DNA of 64,000 nucleotides from positions 123,132,376-123,196,375 of the forward strand of contig NC_083342.1 in NCBI RefSeq assembly GCF_019175385.1, read 5' to 3'. The position numbers were made by a program, and so were the translations under genes. Each line of letters starts with the position of its first letter. Position 1 is the stretch's first letter. This DNA is from Lycium barbarum (lineage: Eukaryota; Streptophyta; Magnoliopsida; Solanales; Solanaceae). Shown here piece after piece: positions 23,121 to 35,697 of the stretch. The notes below the pieces were generated by a model. That model saw only the letters and a list, made by a program, of their open reading frames with translations. It made no database searches and was not told the DNA's origin.

Positions 23121-23129
23121 GAAGGATAA

Positions 23130-26100
23130 TCCTGCAAATTGGCCAATAAGGTTTACAAGGCTGACCTGGACAGAAATGTAACTAACTTTGCTATGTCTCT
23201 TTTGGGTTCCAAAACAGACAGAGGATAATGGGGAACAAACACATCTTTGCTCACAATGTGATTCGTTATTGGATAAGCTTATCGGATTATTATTGGGACT
23301 AAGGGGGTGACTAGCCAAAAATTATTCCCATGACTAATAGTCTGATTGGATTGTAATCCTTCTAACTCTTTGACTTTTGTTTATCATTATTTTATTAGCT
23401 TTCGTATGATATTTCAATCCCAACATTATTCTCATGATTAATTAGTTTGATTAGATTGTAATCAAATATATATATAATTAGTCACGATATATATATATAT
23501 ATATATGCTTGTCCATACTGTCGATACTAGTAAATAGTACAATAAAAAAGAAAGTTGAGGTGACATATAATAAAAAAAAAGTTGAGGTAGTTAAATGGTT
23601 AATCAATTAGCCATCGGCCCAAGGTTTCACCTCTTTTGATGATGAGGGGTTTGGCATCGACCACTATCTTTAATTATTCGCTCGTTAAAGAAGATGAAAA
23701 AAGGTTGAAATTCAAAAACTCAATTAGCCATCTTATCCTGATTCTGTTGTGTAGGTGTAGCTAACATACATAAGACCTGAATCTGACAGATATACAGAAA
23801 ACTTTCAACATCATATCCTTAAAGATGCATACTGTTATCCTGACAATTTTCCAGAAATTTTCCTCTCCAAAAGTGTCTAGGTCCTTAGACTTTGGATGTG
23901 TGGTCCAACAGAGATGTTTTTTCTTCTGGACTTTCGTGAAGAAGCTTTTGTGGTGGCTTTATAATGCTTAATCCTTTGTTTTGCTTATCCTTCCACCTTT
24001 TACAATTAAAATTTCGCCTTACAACGCGTATGAGAAATTGAGAATATTTTGACACACAAATATGAATATAATAATAAGTAAATAAATAACTGACTAATTT
24101 TATGAAGCATGCATTGAGAAATGTCAATCTTTGTCACAAAAGAAAAAAAAATGGGAAAAAGAATAAACGGGCTATGAATCTTGTAGAATGCATTTCTACA
24201 CTTCTTATTCAAAGAACTAGTATTTTATCTTTTTAGCATATTCTTTTAATTGCATGATCATCCTTTTTATTTATTTGAGGATTTGAGTATGACTTTTTAC
24301 ACCTTTAGATTAAGATTACCTTCAAGAACACACAAGTAACATGGAATGTAACAACACTACAATAATCTTAACTTGATAACATAAAATCTGCAATAAATAA
24401 CTTTTTATATCTCATTAAGATATATTGTTAATATAAGATTTCTTGTATAAGTTAAATTCACTACTGTAAAGGAGGGGGAATGGGCATAGCTGACAAAAAC
24501 ACAAGTGATGCATGCTTCCAGGAGTCAAGGGCGGCTAGGTCATTTATTTATGCATTGAGAATCTCAGTCAAAAATCTGGATGACATTATGAATGCACTAC
24601 TACCTCTACCTTGGGCACACACATATTAGGATCTGGGACAGTTGTAATTGCCGGATTCATCATGTACTACTACTAAATATATATTATTATCCTGCACTTC
24701 ATAAATCATGGTTGCTATTTATTTCTAGCATTCATGGAGGTGAGCAATTCATTGTTTACTCTCATGATTGGCACCCCTGTATCTGTATGTATCAATTTCT
24801 TTCACCAGCTTGCTTCATTTGTTAGTTGGTGTGTAGCTACCCTACTACTGTATGATTGAATGCTTGCTGATTATGTTGCAGCTATGCAAACAATATAGCA
24901 AAGAAAATAATATTGCAACTTGCGTTACCCAAATCATGATATGTCAACACCAATTTATAAATCGGACTATAAAAATCTTATTTTAACAGTTACACTACAT
25001 AATGATCGATGTATGTACTAACGTACTACTAAGTAAGAAGTATATACGGTGGAATGAACGTTTCACTTTACTTTTAATCAAAGATCTCGAATTATTTAAA
25101 TTGATCTGGTAATGAAGAAACTCTTGGTGGAAGCACGCTTCCACCTTTAATAAACTCTACATGATATGAAACCGAATTAATTGGGCCAGTAAATTTTCGA
25201 TACCAAATGGTTAAACGAAAAATGGTATTCTGGTGTATGTTATTTTGACTTGTACCAAAAGACAAGAAAGAAGAAGATAAATTACAGGTTGGTTTTTATG
25301 ACTTATAGCAGCCTGGTTTATCCGGGCAAACATTTTTTGATATAGGTTTAGATTAAAATAAGTCGAGAGAAATTGTCCTGACCAGACTACATGGTTCTAG
25401 AGATCATGTGCAGATTAATTCAGTCATTCAGAGAGAAGCAGGGACAAATAGCCTACAGATACTGTTAGCTCTAAGAAGGCATTTATTCATGCTTGGCTAA
25501 ACTTGGGTCCAAATCACTAGGCTCCGTAGCCCACAATGGAATTATTTATGTATATAAGGACAGTACCCCCTGCTCCACGACCTCAGTCCATCAACCCCCA
25601 TCCTTTTTTTCCTGCTTGTGGTAGTGTTCTGATCATTTTACGTGCGCTTTAATTATTTTATTGGTATCTGTTACTAGCTTTTGCAGGTATAAGTACTGAG
25701 TGACTAGATTTGTTTCACCAAAATATAGGTAGATGAAAAGAAATTATCTTATTTTTCTGTCTATATTAGGATTAATTTAATCTCGTCTCCCATCATTTTC
25801 ACCTATATATTTCTTTGATTGATAGATCACATGCATCCCGCACGCCTTCATGAGGAGCTCACTCTTTGATTTAATACTATACAATATCTTTTATCCTTCC
25901 CATATCTCTGCAGCAGCCCCGGAAGGCTTGTTTTAAATAAAATATCTGTTCGGATCATATGATATCTTGTGTCAATATAGGCAATATAACCTTAGCTAAT
26001 TGTGAAAACCATGGTTTTGTCAGGACATATTTTGTTATTTCTTGCTAGGAAAGATAGTTATCTATTCCTAAGGATAGTACGAAAAGTATGTGTCTACTTC

Positions 26101-26198
26101 TACCTTGTTTTCAGGTTGTTCTCATGGTACCTTGTTTTCAGGTTGTTCTCATGCTTTTTGCTTGGATTCATTTATCATGGAGACTCGTACTCTTATAG
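23130..26198. other. Gene-free segment
   Basis: No coding region recognised. It contains a short (AT)n run near 23485-23507. A TATATAAGG word at about 25553 is followed 3' by a pyrimidine-rich stretch and a possible intron start; this could be a core promoter, but I found no transcript structure or microRNA precursor to go with it. A 27-bp unit (TACCTTGTTTTCAGGTTGTT and the next seven bases) is repeated in tandem at 26101-26154. Confidence 0.5.
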
Positions 26199-26203
26199 CT
26201 GAG

Positions 26204-26381
26204 TGTAAAGATAATATTTGCCGTGTCTATTCTCATTCATTCAATAGGTTAATATACAACATTTACAACATAATTGTAGGCTATAAATTAGGAACTAATT
26301 TGACTAATTAATTCTAACATATGCTATCCTCAAATAGAAGATTACAAAATATATTTGACTAAATATTTACATAATCTAACA
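26204..26381 (-). repeat. Copia 3' LTR
   Basis: 178 bp, bounded by TG and CA in the plus reading. It is about 97% identical to the other LTR, with five substitutions and one single-base indel by eye. The adjoining plus-strand CACCCCCGCAG is the complement of the polypurine tract. Confidence 0.92.
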
Positions 26382-26475
26382 CACCCCCGCAGTCGAAGCG
26401 TTAGGTTTACGAACGGTTAGACTGTCCCGAAAATCATCAAATAGTATGCGCGGAAGACCTGAAAATGTCGGCAAT

Positions 26476-28735
26476 CTAATAACGGGACGGAACATGTAGG
26501 ACACGAACCTCTCCACGTCTAACCTTTTCACGAACAAAGTGAATGTCAATTTCAATATGCTTGGTACGTTGATGTTGTACCGGATTTCCAGACAAATAAA
26601 TGGCACTCACATTGTCACAATAGACCAGAGTTGCTTTACGAATTGGACAATTGAGTTCAAGCAACAGATTACGAATCCAACAAGATTCAGAGACAACATT
26701 AGCAACCCCTCTGTACTCAGCTTCAGCACTAGACTTAGATAGAGTAGGTTGGCGCTTTGAAGACCAAGAAATCAAGTTATCCCCAAAATATACACAATAA
26801 CCCGATGTGGAGCGTCGAGTGTCTGGACATCCTCCCCAATCAACATCTGTATATGATAGTAGTGACTGTAGAGAGGTTTTGTATAAATGTGTACCAAAGT
26901 CAATCGTACCTCGAATGTAACACAAAATGCGTTTTAATGCTTCCATATGCTCGACTTTGGGATCATGCATAAACAAGCAAACCTGTTGGACTGCGTACGA
27001 TATGTCTGGCCGAGTAAATGTCAAGTATTGCAAAGCACCTGCCAGACGACGATACTTCGTAGGATCTTCATACGGGGCGCTCGAAGTAGCGCTGAGTTTG
27101 CCTTTTGTATCAACTGGTGTGGGGGTAAGGCTTACATTGTGACATTCCTGTCCTGTCAAGAATATCCTCAGCATAAGAACTCTGAGACATGAATAGGCTA
27201 TTTTTGTCCCGGGAGATGGCAATCCCTAAAAAATAGCTCAACGGACCCAAGTCTTTCATTGCAAATTCCGTAGCTAACTTGGACATAATACCGAGTCTGA
27301 GAGAGTCTGAAGATGCAGTTAGAATAATATCATCCACATATAACAAAATGTAAGCAGTATCCTTTCCACGACAATAAGTGAAGAGAGAGTTGTCAGATGT
27401 ACTATGCGAGAAACTAATGGTTGCCATGTATTCAGCAAAACGCTGATACCATGCCTGTGGTGCCTGTTTCAAGCCAAAAAGAGACTTACGCAAGAGACAA
27501 ACATGATCAGGACGAGCCGGATCCCGGGCTGATACATATAGACGGTCTCATTCAAGTTGCCATGTAAGAAAGCATTCTTTACATCAAGTTGGTGAATGGG
27601 CCAAGAGTGAGATAAAGCAATAGTAAGAACCACACAGATAGTTGCCGGTTTGACAACCGGACTGAAAGTCTTGTCACAATCAACACCTTCCCGTTGAGAC
27701 CTGCCATCACCTACAAGACGGGCTTTATGCCTCTCAAAAGAACCATCAGATTTCTTTTTATGCCGAAAATTCCATAAAGACCGAATAATATTAGCATTTG
27801 AAGGACGAGGGACCAACTCCCAAGTCTTACTATCAATAAGAGCATTATATTCATCTTGCATAGCATTTTTCCAATTCAGGTCATTAAGTGCACCAACTGA
27901 ATTCCGGGGAATAGGGGAGATGGAATTGTTGGTGGCACTTAAGGCTTGATTATGGTATTTCAAGTTCGGCTTAAATATCCCATGTTGACTACGTGTAGTC
28001 ATGCGAGGAATGGGTGGGGGTTGGCAGGGATGGGGTTGCTGCCGTGGTGACGCAGCGAGTGAGAAGGAGGGGCTGGCAGTGGCGGGACTGCTGGTTGGGC
28101 CGCGCTAGGAGTGGGAAGGAGCTGGCGGGCAGCTGGGGTGGTGGGAGTGACCTGCTGGACAGGCGACGAGGAAAAAAGAGAAGATGGGTGAGCTCGGGTG
28201 TTGGGTTACAGGAGGGGGAGGGGGCTGCAATTGCGGAGCAGTGGCCTGGTCATGCAACAAATGTATTCTCAATGGGGAATTATCATCACCCAAAAACTCA
28301 TATGAGGTAGGAGATGGATTATTTATTTGTGAAAATGGAAAGGAGTTTTCATCAAACCACACATATTGGGCTATGATTATTTTTCAGCTCGATAAATCAT
28401 AGCATGTGTACCCCCGATGATTGGAAGGATACCCTAGGAAAGCACACGGAGTGGACCTAGATTGTAGCTTATGAATTTGTGTGGAAGGAAAGAGAGGAAA
28501 GCATAGACAACCAAAAACTCGGAGATGAGAGTAGGATAGATTCTTTTGATAAAGAATCTGAGTGGGTGTCTTATATGCTAATATTTTAGAAGGGAGAATA
28601 TTGTGTAGGTACGTTGCCATGGCCAAGGCGTGATGCTAATAGGAGGGAGGCATAGATGCATGGGCAAGGAGTGTACGAACAATATTATTTATGGATTTAA
28701 TTTTTCGTTCCGCCTTACCATTTTGGGGTGAGGTG
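26476..28735 (-). pseudogene. Copia pol, C-terminal half: integrase tail, RT, RNase H (broken)
   Basis: Read on the minus strand. The end of the integrase (FSCPHTSPQNGKAERK, with the catalytic Glu) is followed by an in-frame TAG where a Trp is expected, then TYLHNILPSK and FLGYPS motifs and another in-frame TGA. The reverse transcriptase follows (28002 to about 27110). It has [11 protein letters not shown], then a frame change near 27490, then [12 protein letters not shown] and the active-site YVDD at about 27329-27340. Another frame change near 27180 leads into RNase H, with DTRRSTSGYC, SSAEAEYR and HIEIDIHF. The domains are easily recognised but no single frame spans them, so this is a dead pol. 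Confidence 0.9.
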
Positions 28736-28749
28736 TGCGGACAAGAAAA

Positions 28750-29562
28750 TCAGAAAAGCATCCCGTTTTGTTCACAAAATTTATGAAAAGGACCATTATC
28801 AAATTCATGCCCGTTGTCACATTGAAAAGTTTTGATTTCTTTTTCAAACTGAGTGCGAATGAAAATCCGGAAAGACAAGAAACAATCATAAACTTGGGAC
28901 TTTGTTTTGATGGGAAAAGTCCAAAGAAAATTAGTATAATTGTCAAGAAATAAAACATAATATCTGTGACCAGAAGAGCTAAGAACAGGTGAAGTCCATA
29001 AATCACTGTGAACAATGTCAAAGGGCATAGTAGTAGTTGAAAGAGAGTCATAAAAAGGCATTTTAATTAATTTCCCCAAAGGGCAAGAATGAAAAACATT
29101 GTTTCGAGCCTTATTACATTCAATCAAATTACTACTACGTAAAGAACTAAGAATTACATCCCCCGAATGACCTAAACGGGAGTGCCAAATATGAGGAGAG
29201 ATGACGGTAAAAGCAGATGGTGCGGAAGACGAGATGGCTCGATAATTTTTGAAGAATGGATAAAGATCACCCGAACTCTCACATCTCATGAGTTTGCTCC
29301 CCGTCCGTAAATCCTTCACAGAAAAGACAAAAGGATCAAATTCAATAGAAACCATATTATCGATAGTAAATTTACGAACGGAAATAAGGTTTTTGATGAG
29401 TTTAGGTGCATGTAAATCATTTTTCAGGTTTAGGGAGGGATTTACTTGAAGGGAAGTATGACCATAGCCACAAATCGGAATCATGTTACCATTAGCAACA
29501 ACAATGCCATTGGTTTTGCTCAATTGATAGTAAGACGAGTAAGTACCTTGGGAGTTGGTCAT
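28750..29562 (-). pseudogene. Copia pre-integrase and integrase core (broken)
   Basis: Minus strand. A gag_pre-integrase segment has WHSRLGH and, where a CxxC-type pair is usual, FHSCPLGK, so one zinc-binding Cys appears to be replaced. The integrase core follows with HSDLW and CDNGHEFDN, supplying two catalytic Asp residues. A premature TGA at 28750-28752 ends the frame; beyond it the same frame continues with the region carrying the catalytic Glu. The segment opens at MTNSQ, in a different frame from gag. The aspartic-protease active-site motif (D-T/S-G-A) expected at this join is not found. Confidence 0.88.
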
Positions 29563-30445
29563 GTGAGATTGGCTTGGGCGTTGTTCCGGCTGCCCCCGCC
29601 GCTGCTCTGCCCATTCCCTGCAGCACCGCGGTTGCTGTTGCGGTTTCCGCCGCCGCGACCGCGATTGTTCTTCTTTCCACGATTGTGAGAATTTCCTCGA
29701 TTATTGAAGGTATTTTCAGAATTGTTGGGCTGCCCATTACCAGAGAAATTATGAGGATTAATATTGTGGGAAACGAGAGCAGCATTTGACCCGGAGTCGT
29801 GAATGGCATCCTCACCATGGCTGTCTTCCTCAAGTTCGAGCATCGACCGGACAACGTCAAAGGATGGGAGAGGAGTACGGTGTTGCACCGTTGTTTGAAA
29901 AGTCTTATATTCTTCCGATAACCCACGCAGAAGACGGAGCATAAGTCGTTCGTCGGAAACTTTGTGGCCGACGTTGGCGAGATTGTCTGCAAGAACTTTG
30001 AGCCTGGTGCAATATGATTTCACATTCGGAAAATCCACCAATTTGGTGTTTGTGAATTTTGCATCAAGAGCAAGAGCCCTAGCCGATTTGTTGTCCTGAA
30101 AGAGATGAACAAGGTGATTCCAAGCCTCGGCTGCGGTGTCCTCTTGATGAATGATCGTGTTGAGAAGATCATTCGATATCGTACCATATATCCATTGCCG
30201 AACGATGTCATCTAGCCGTTCCCATAGAGCCTTTGTAGCAATTTTCTCGCTGCGGTTGCCGGGGATGGCATGGTGGGGGAGGCAGGAGGTAATATGTGGT
30301 CGATCACCAAGTTTGCTCGGCAATGGAGCTTGAAGAGGGTAGCCCAGTTATTGTATTGGCTTCCTTCATAGTCAAGAACAATACGAATACATGATTTGAT
30401 ATTGGTGACTGTAGTCGCAGGATGCAACCTGGACGCGTCAGCCAT
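29559..30445 (-). pseudogene. Copia gag (frameshifted)
   Basis: Minus strand from ATG 30445. The N-terminal part (LDYEGSQYNNWATLFKLH) matches copia-type gag of the UBN2/DUF4219 style. The frame then changes between about 30245 and 30320 and gag continues with WIYGTISNDLL, AWNHLVHLFQDNKSARAL and LRLLRGLSEEYKTFQ. The C-terminus is Gly/Asn/Arg-rich with no clear CCHC knuckle and ends at a TGA around 29559. Known role: capsid formation. The frameshift makes it non-functional. Confidence 0.88.
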
Positions 30446-30525
30446 GGAGAAGAGAAGGAGGAAGGGACGAAGAGGAGAAAACGAAAAGGGGGTGGGCGGC
30501 GACTGCTAGGGTTTTGGAGAGACCT

Positions 30526-30537
30526 AGTCTGATACCA
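30526..30537 (-). promoter_or_regulatory. Copia primer-binding site
   Basis: The minus-strand sequence TGGTATCAGACT lies directly next to the 5' LTR. It matches the 3' end complement of plant initiator tRNA-Met (TGGTATCAGAGC) at the first ten positions. Confidence 0.88.
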
Positions 30538-30714
30538 TGTAAGATAATATTTGCCGTGTCTATTCTCATTCATTCAATAGGTTAATATACAGCATTTAAA
30601 ACATAATTGTAGGCTACAAATTAGGAAATAATTTGACTAATTAATTCTAACATATGCTATCCTAAAATAGAAGATTACAAAATATATTTGACTAAATATT
30701 TACATAATCTAACA
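30538..30714 (-). repeat. Copia 5' LTR
   Basis: 177 bp, bounded by TG and CA, matching 26204-26381. Because transcription is on the minus strand this is the promoter-bearing LTR. Confidence 0.92.
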
Positions 30715-30999
30715 CTGAGAGGAAAGCATACAATTTTTTGCCGCAAGCAAAACTGTGATGGATGCTTATTCCTTCTTCATGGCTTTCTCTTTTGGTTGAA
30801 AAAGTTCATCACATGAAAAGGGAAAGAAAAAAGATACTCCATATAACATGAGAATCTGAAGATATAGTTTTTTGGGGGGATAATCGTGATGTTTCGATCA
30901 GCTTGTGTGCACCTCGACATTTGATAATATATAAAAGAAAAATAAATAGAGAAGGTGACTAAGAGATGTGATGAAATGAATGAGATTCCTCTACCCTTG

Positions 31000-31343
31000 C
31001 TACAAGAAAGAAGATATTTTGCAACAATTTTTTTTTTTGGTTGCCATAGATAAATTATTGTTGCAAAAAATACTTTTGGTAACAATATTTTTTTTGCTGT
31101 TGCATAAACTTTTCCCAAAGGTTGTTTTGCAACGATGTGCAACGATTTTTTTTTAGTTGCCAAAAGTACTTTTTGCAACAATAATGGCAACAAAATTAAA
31201 TTTTTGGCAAAAAAAAATTATTTTTAAAAAATTCATCATATATGCCAACAATAAAATTAAATTGTTGCTAAATATTGACTTTTGCCAATTATATTATTTT
31301 TGTTGTCAAAAGAACTTTTGCAATTTTTATACTTTCTTGTAAT
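31000..31343. mobile_element. CACTA-derived MITE (probable)
   Basis: The left end GCTACAAGAAA and the right end TTTCTTGTAATGC are inverted and resemble the CACTACAAGAAA end of plant CACTA elements. The interior has repeated GTTGCAAA / TTTGCAAC and TTGCCAA words in both orientations and no coding capacity. The target duplication is not resolved. Confidence 0.6.
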
Positions 31344-31703
31344 GCCTTAGTCAGAAGTTTTTGGTTTGAGTCATATGAAATGAAGAAATTGCTGGCAGCA
31401 ACTATTTCACTATCAAATCGACTCTATTACACAAATCTGAATTACTCGAGCCAGTAAATACTAAAGTCACGAAATTATACTTAATTACATTAAAACAACT
31501 GAACTTTATTCGCTGTATCTAGCAATGAAGTTTTGTAGTTTATACATTTCCCACAAGCCTAGATGACACGATAGATTTTGGTGGTTCGGTTAAATGAAGG
31601 GCTACTGAGAAATCATCGAATGGATAAAGAATTCACGACTTTTGTAGGACAAAAAAAAAGTTGAACTAAACTAACACAAAAAAAAAAAAAAAACATAAGT
31701 CGG

Positions 31704-31786
31704 TTTCACGCACTAATTTAGTGCGTGAAAGGACCAAACTGCAAAAATAAAAGTTTGGCCTTTCACGCACGAAATTCGTGCGTGAA
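31704..31786. repeat. Two palindromes in the E1 left arm
   Basis: 31704-31730 has arms TTTCACGCACTAA and TTAGTGCGTGAAA (near-perfect). 31762-31786 has arms TTCACGCACGAA and TTCGTGCGTGAA (perfect apart from the single centre base). Diverged copies sit in the right arm at about 42750-42833. Confidence 0.9.
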
Positions 31787-31857
31787 TGAGGCCAACAAAA
31801 AGTCATGCGTGAATTAGTATATTGGTTCAAGTCTACATGGATATGTAACGAGTCCGG

Positions 31858-34800
31858 TGTTGACACCCAATTTTGTCCCTCCTTTATTTCAATTTATTTC
31901 CTAGAGCTTCTAAATTTATTGACGAGCTAAATACTTTATTTTTCACTATTTATTGCTACTACTATTAATATCGCTACTTTTATTTTCAACATTACAAGCA
32001 TTACTTTATCATAAATTTTAAATAGTTCGTCATCGTTTCATTTTCGGGTTTGAACTCGTTAAATTAATTACAAGACAACACTTTGTAAAATCCTTATTTT
32101 TCTACATATTAATTATTAATTGTCTCCACATAGTATATATTGTACTAATTATTAAATTAGAAGCCCAAAAATAACTAAATAGAGGAGGAAGGATCAACAA
32201 TTTTCAGCTAAATTAATGGCCCAAAATACAAATACAAAATTATTCCCCTACCCAAATAATCAGCCCACATTTTAATACCCAGCCCACTTTTTAAGTCCAT
32301 TACTCAGCAGCCCATTACTCTAAACTACCTGGACCAGCCCATACCCGCTTCTACCCGACCCGGTTTACTCAAACAAATGAACCACTAGGGTTCAATCTTC
32401 AGCAGCCACCCTTTTCACCCCAAGGTCTCTCTCTCTCTTCTTCAACTCACCTCATCTCCCTTCTCTCCTCCTTCCGCTCCTCACGTTTCTCTCCACCTCT
32501 CTTTGTCCCCCACGCCTCAAGCTCCTTCCACTTCCCCTTGTCCCCCACGCCTGTCCCCCGCTCCTCTCTCTCATACGCTCCTCTTCATCCTCACTCTATA
32601 AATAATGAAGAATTACTCAATTGAAAGGGGGGAATTTTGAGATTTTTTTTGGAATTGATTCAGTAGTTTGGGACAACAGAATTACTCAACATCTTTAAAC
32701 AAGTTTTACTTAGCGTCTCTCAGGGAACGATTATTTAGCGTTTCCCAGAACTGACCCTCACATTCCATACACTTTTGATCAATCATCATCTGTTCTTGAA
32801 CATTTACTCGACATAAAATTTCTGGTCTCGTTTCGATCTGAGATTCGGATCTGTTCGTGGTTCGAGTGTAGATTCGAGGCTTTGACATCCCACTTCACTG
32901 CACCAACAGAAGGTAAACAATCGTTCTTTAACCGTTCAATTTCAGTTTTTTTTTTTAAATTTAGTAAGTGTTTTCATTGTTTACACACGTCTGTCATTTC
33001 AATCAGTTCAGTTCGTTTATATGTGTTCTGTTGTTAGATGATCTAGTCTTAGTTAGTAGCTTGATAGAATTCGTGTATGTTGTGTGTTAGCTGATTACGT
33101 AGTTTCCCTGTCGTCGTATTGTTGTTAATGTTTGGATGCTGTTAGGATAGGATGTCGATTGCTAAAATGAATTTGAAAGATGTACATCGTAGTTAGGATG
33201 CTTAGACCGAATTTGCAGGACTTAGAATTTATTTAAAAGCCGAACATACATAGGATATACAGGGGATATCGAAGTAAGCAAAAGATATACGTTGGGCATA
33301 CACCCGATATACACACCCGGATGTGTATATTTAGATATACCATATATATGTTTAAAACAGTTCGACACTAACCCTCTTTTACTCTATTTGTTCAAAAAAG
33401 ATATCCCGTCATGAATGTAATCTGTTTGGGTAGAAATGATGAACTGATAGTATGACATGTCGATGTTGGTTGCTGAATTCTGTTTGGCCCCTGTTCTGTT
33501 TCGTCATTTTCCAATTCTGTTGTTAGTGTATGTGTTTAGTTCAGTTGTCGTAGTTTAACAGTGGATAGCATCTATTTGTTATCGTTTCATTTTAATTTAG
33601 TTTAATCTCATTTTGTTAGTATTTAGATGTTTGTATGAGTTCATGTTTGGATGATTAAGCCGAGATGATTTGGTGTTCAAAATCAGTTGATGTCCCTCAA
33701 ATGCTTGTTCTTTCTATGAACCTGCCAGTTTAAAATCTGTTTAGTGATTCTGTTACAAACAAAAAATAAAATATGGTGCTTGGCCCTAATATTGCCAAAT
33801 CACAGAATAGGTTCAAAAGAGTCTAAGCATTTAAAAGCTCAGTTTTAGCCACTTTAAATCTGTACAAGTGACCTTCTGAGTCTCGTGATGACATCTGAAA
33901 TTTCTTTATTGATGAAACATGCTAGTCGAGTGCTATTTGATCATTTTTTAGTAAATTGGATTCGTTTGTACTCACCTGAGGACATTGTGTAAATTGGATG
34001 AATATATGCACTTGCTCTATGAAACCATTCTTGCTTAATGAAGATGTCTCGGTTTTAAGGATTAGAGAAAGAGTAAAAATCTCTCTACTTTGATGGACTT
34101 GGCTATTTAATTCTGAAGCCTAGTTAGGGCTGGAACTGCTGCTGCATTTTAGCCATTTCGCTGCTTCACCTTGGGCCATGAAGTGTTGTATTTCAGTCTT
34201 TTTCTGCCTTACTTACAGTCATGAACTGCTGTAGTTTTAGCCGCTTTATTGTTGTACTTTCGAGCCATGAACCACGGCATTTTTTGAGCTGAATCACTGC
34301 TGCGTTTAGACACACTATTGCTGCATCTTTAAGGCTAATGACAACTGTATTCAAAATGAGTAGATACTATGTTTGATGCAAGTTTATTGTGGGACTTGAA
34401 ATCAACAGATGCATCACTTGATGTTGTGCTTATTAGGGAATTCGAAGATGAATAAATGCCACAGTCAAACATAAGATAGTTGCTATACTTGACGCCGTGT
34501 CGTATCTCGGATAAACTCAATATTAAAAAAATATAGATTGCCATACTTGGTCATTAGAAAACATAGTTCTTCTTTCATATCTGTTATAGTCGGTCGCATT
34601 TGGTATCAGAATCTGTTTGGGTATACGAAATATATGCTAAGGTCTTCATATATATTCTTATATGAAAATCATGGTATGGTTTACTGCTTGGTTCTTTAAT
34701 ACCTTTTGACAGTAAGATTTCTCTCTAACTTCGTCATTTCTTTCTTTGTTTGGCATGTACACCGGAGCCGAAGAATTTCACTTTGAGACTCATCGACATT

Positions 34801-35697
34801 TCATACGGAGTCCGCATATCATCCACCGTCTTCATTTTTTCACTTTGCTCGAACAGAGAATTGCACATCATTATCCCTTCGTGAAAGCCGAAGATGGCTA
34901 AAATCATTTAGTGTCACTTTGTTTATTGGCTGGCGTGATTTAAATGACTTGTGTGACTAACATTTGCCTAACTGTGTGATTATGATAAGTATTTAGCTGT
35001 TTATGTTTAACCGATCCTATTTTATATTAGGATGCCTCAATTAGTGAATTTAAGTCTTAAACCAAGTGAGTTTAATTGTTCCTCGTAAGTTTGACATTTT
35101 TTTTTTCGTTAGAAGGGAAGATATGCTATAAAAGTAACGTTTTTGCAAAACTCTATTTTGTATCATTTTTCTGGGACGTTTAACAACTCCAACAGCCAGA
35201 CATATTTTTCTTTCTACGTCTAATCGAGTTAGTCAATTATTAAAATTGGTATTCAATCCTAAGCCCCCCCGTTTTACCAAAACTTTTCTAAGTCTTCAAA
35301 TCAAAGTTCTTCTTTCCAAATCATATTGGCCTTTTGTTAAAACATCATGTTAACCAATTTACACGCTATAAAATAGATCTTTAACATACTTTCTTTCATA
35401 AAATGTTCATATTTTTACACTTAGCCTAATTAATTATAAGTTTGGTCGGTTAACCATTGTTAATGGGTCTTAAAGGATGCCTAATGCCTTCCCTTTAGAC
35501 TAATTGAACCCTTACCTAGAATCATTTGGTTTCGTAGACTTTAAAATAAAATCAACTTTAGATAAATAACTTTAATAAACTTTAGGTGTCCTAATTCACC
35601 ATAAATAATTAGGTGGCGACTCCTTAAAATAAACAAAAAATAGGAATCACCAATATGTCGTACTTCTAATTTAACCCGGTTAAAATGGGGTATGACA
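31858..35697 (+). mobile_element. Solo LTR A, 3.84 kb, inside E2
   Basis: Starts TGTTGACACCC, ends GGGGTATGACA and is flanked by TCCGG at 31853-31857 and 35698-35702. Removing it restores the E2 terminus to match the opposite TIR, which confirms the boundary. A TATAAATA box at 32597-32604 follows a pyrimidine-rich stretch, as expected for the U3 part of an LTR. No primer site, tract or protein domain lies inside, so this is a solo LTR of a long-LTR element, probably Ty3/gypsy. The fragment at 3541-4601 is a relative in the opposite direction. Confidence 0.88.
32597..32604 (+). promoter_or_regulatory. TATA box of solo LTR A
   Basis: TATAAATA, located downstream of a CT-rich tract about 740 bases into the LTR. 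The related LTR fragment has TATAAAT at the equivalent place on the minus strand (about 3826). Activity is unknown. Confidence 0.6.

Larger units (their letters stand above)
26199..30719 (-). mobile_element. Ty1/copia retrotransposon with target duplications, decayed
   Basis: The element occupies 26204-30714, with CTGAG at 26199-26203 and 30715-30719 as a perfect 5-bp target duplication. It is transcribed on the minus strand. LTRs of about 178 bp begin TG and end CA. A primer-binding site TGGTATCAGACT complementary to initiator Met tRNA is adjacent to the 5' LTR, and a GC-rich purine tract ends at the 3' LTR. The coding order gag, integrase, reverse transcriptase, RNase H is that of Ty1/copia. 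Short LTRs and the gag type suggest the Ale-like lineage, which is tentative. It cannot be autonomous because the polyprotein is broken in several places. Confidence 0.93.

Noticed and set aside
25540..26000. Possible gene promoter or microRNA locus after TATATAAGG
   Set aside because: No coding exon, no long fold-back and no recognised conserved microRNA sequence on either strand.
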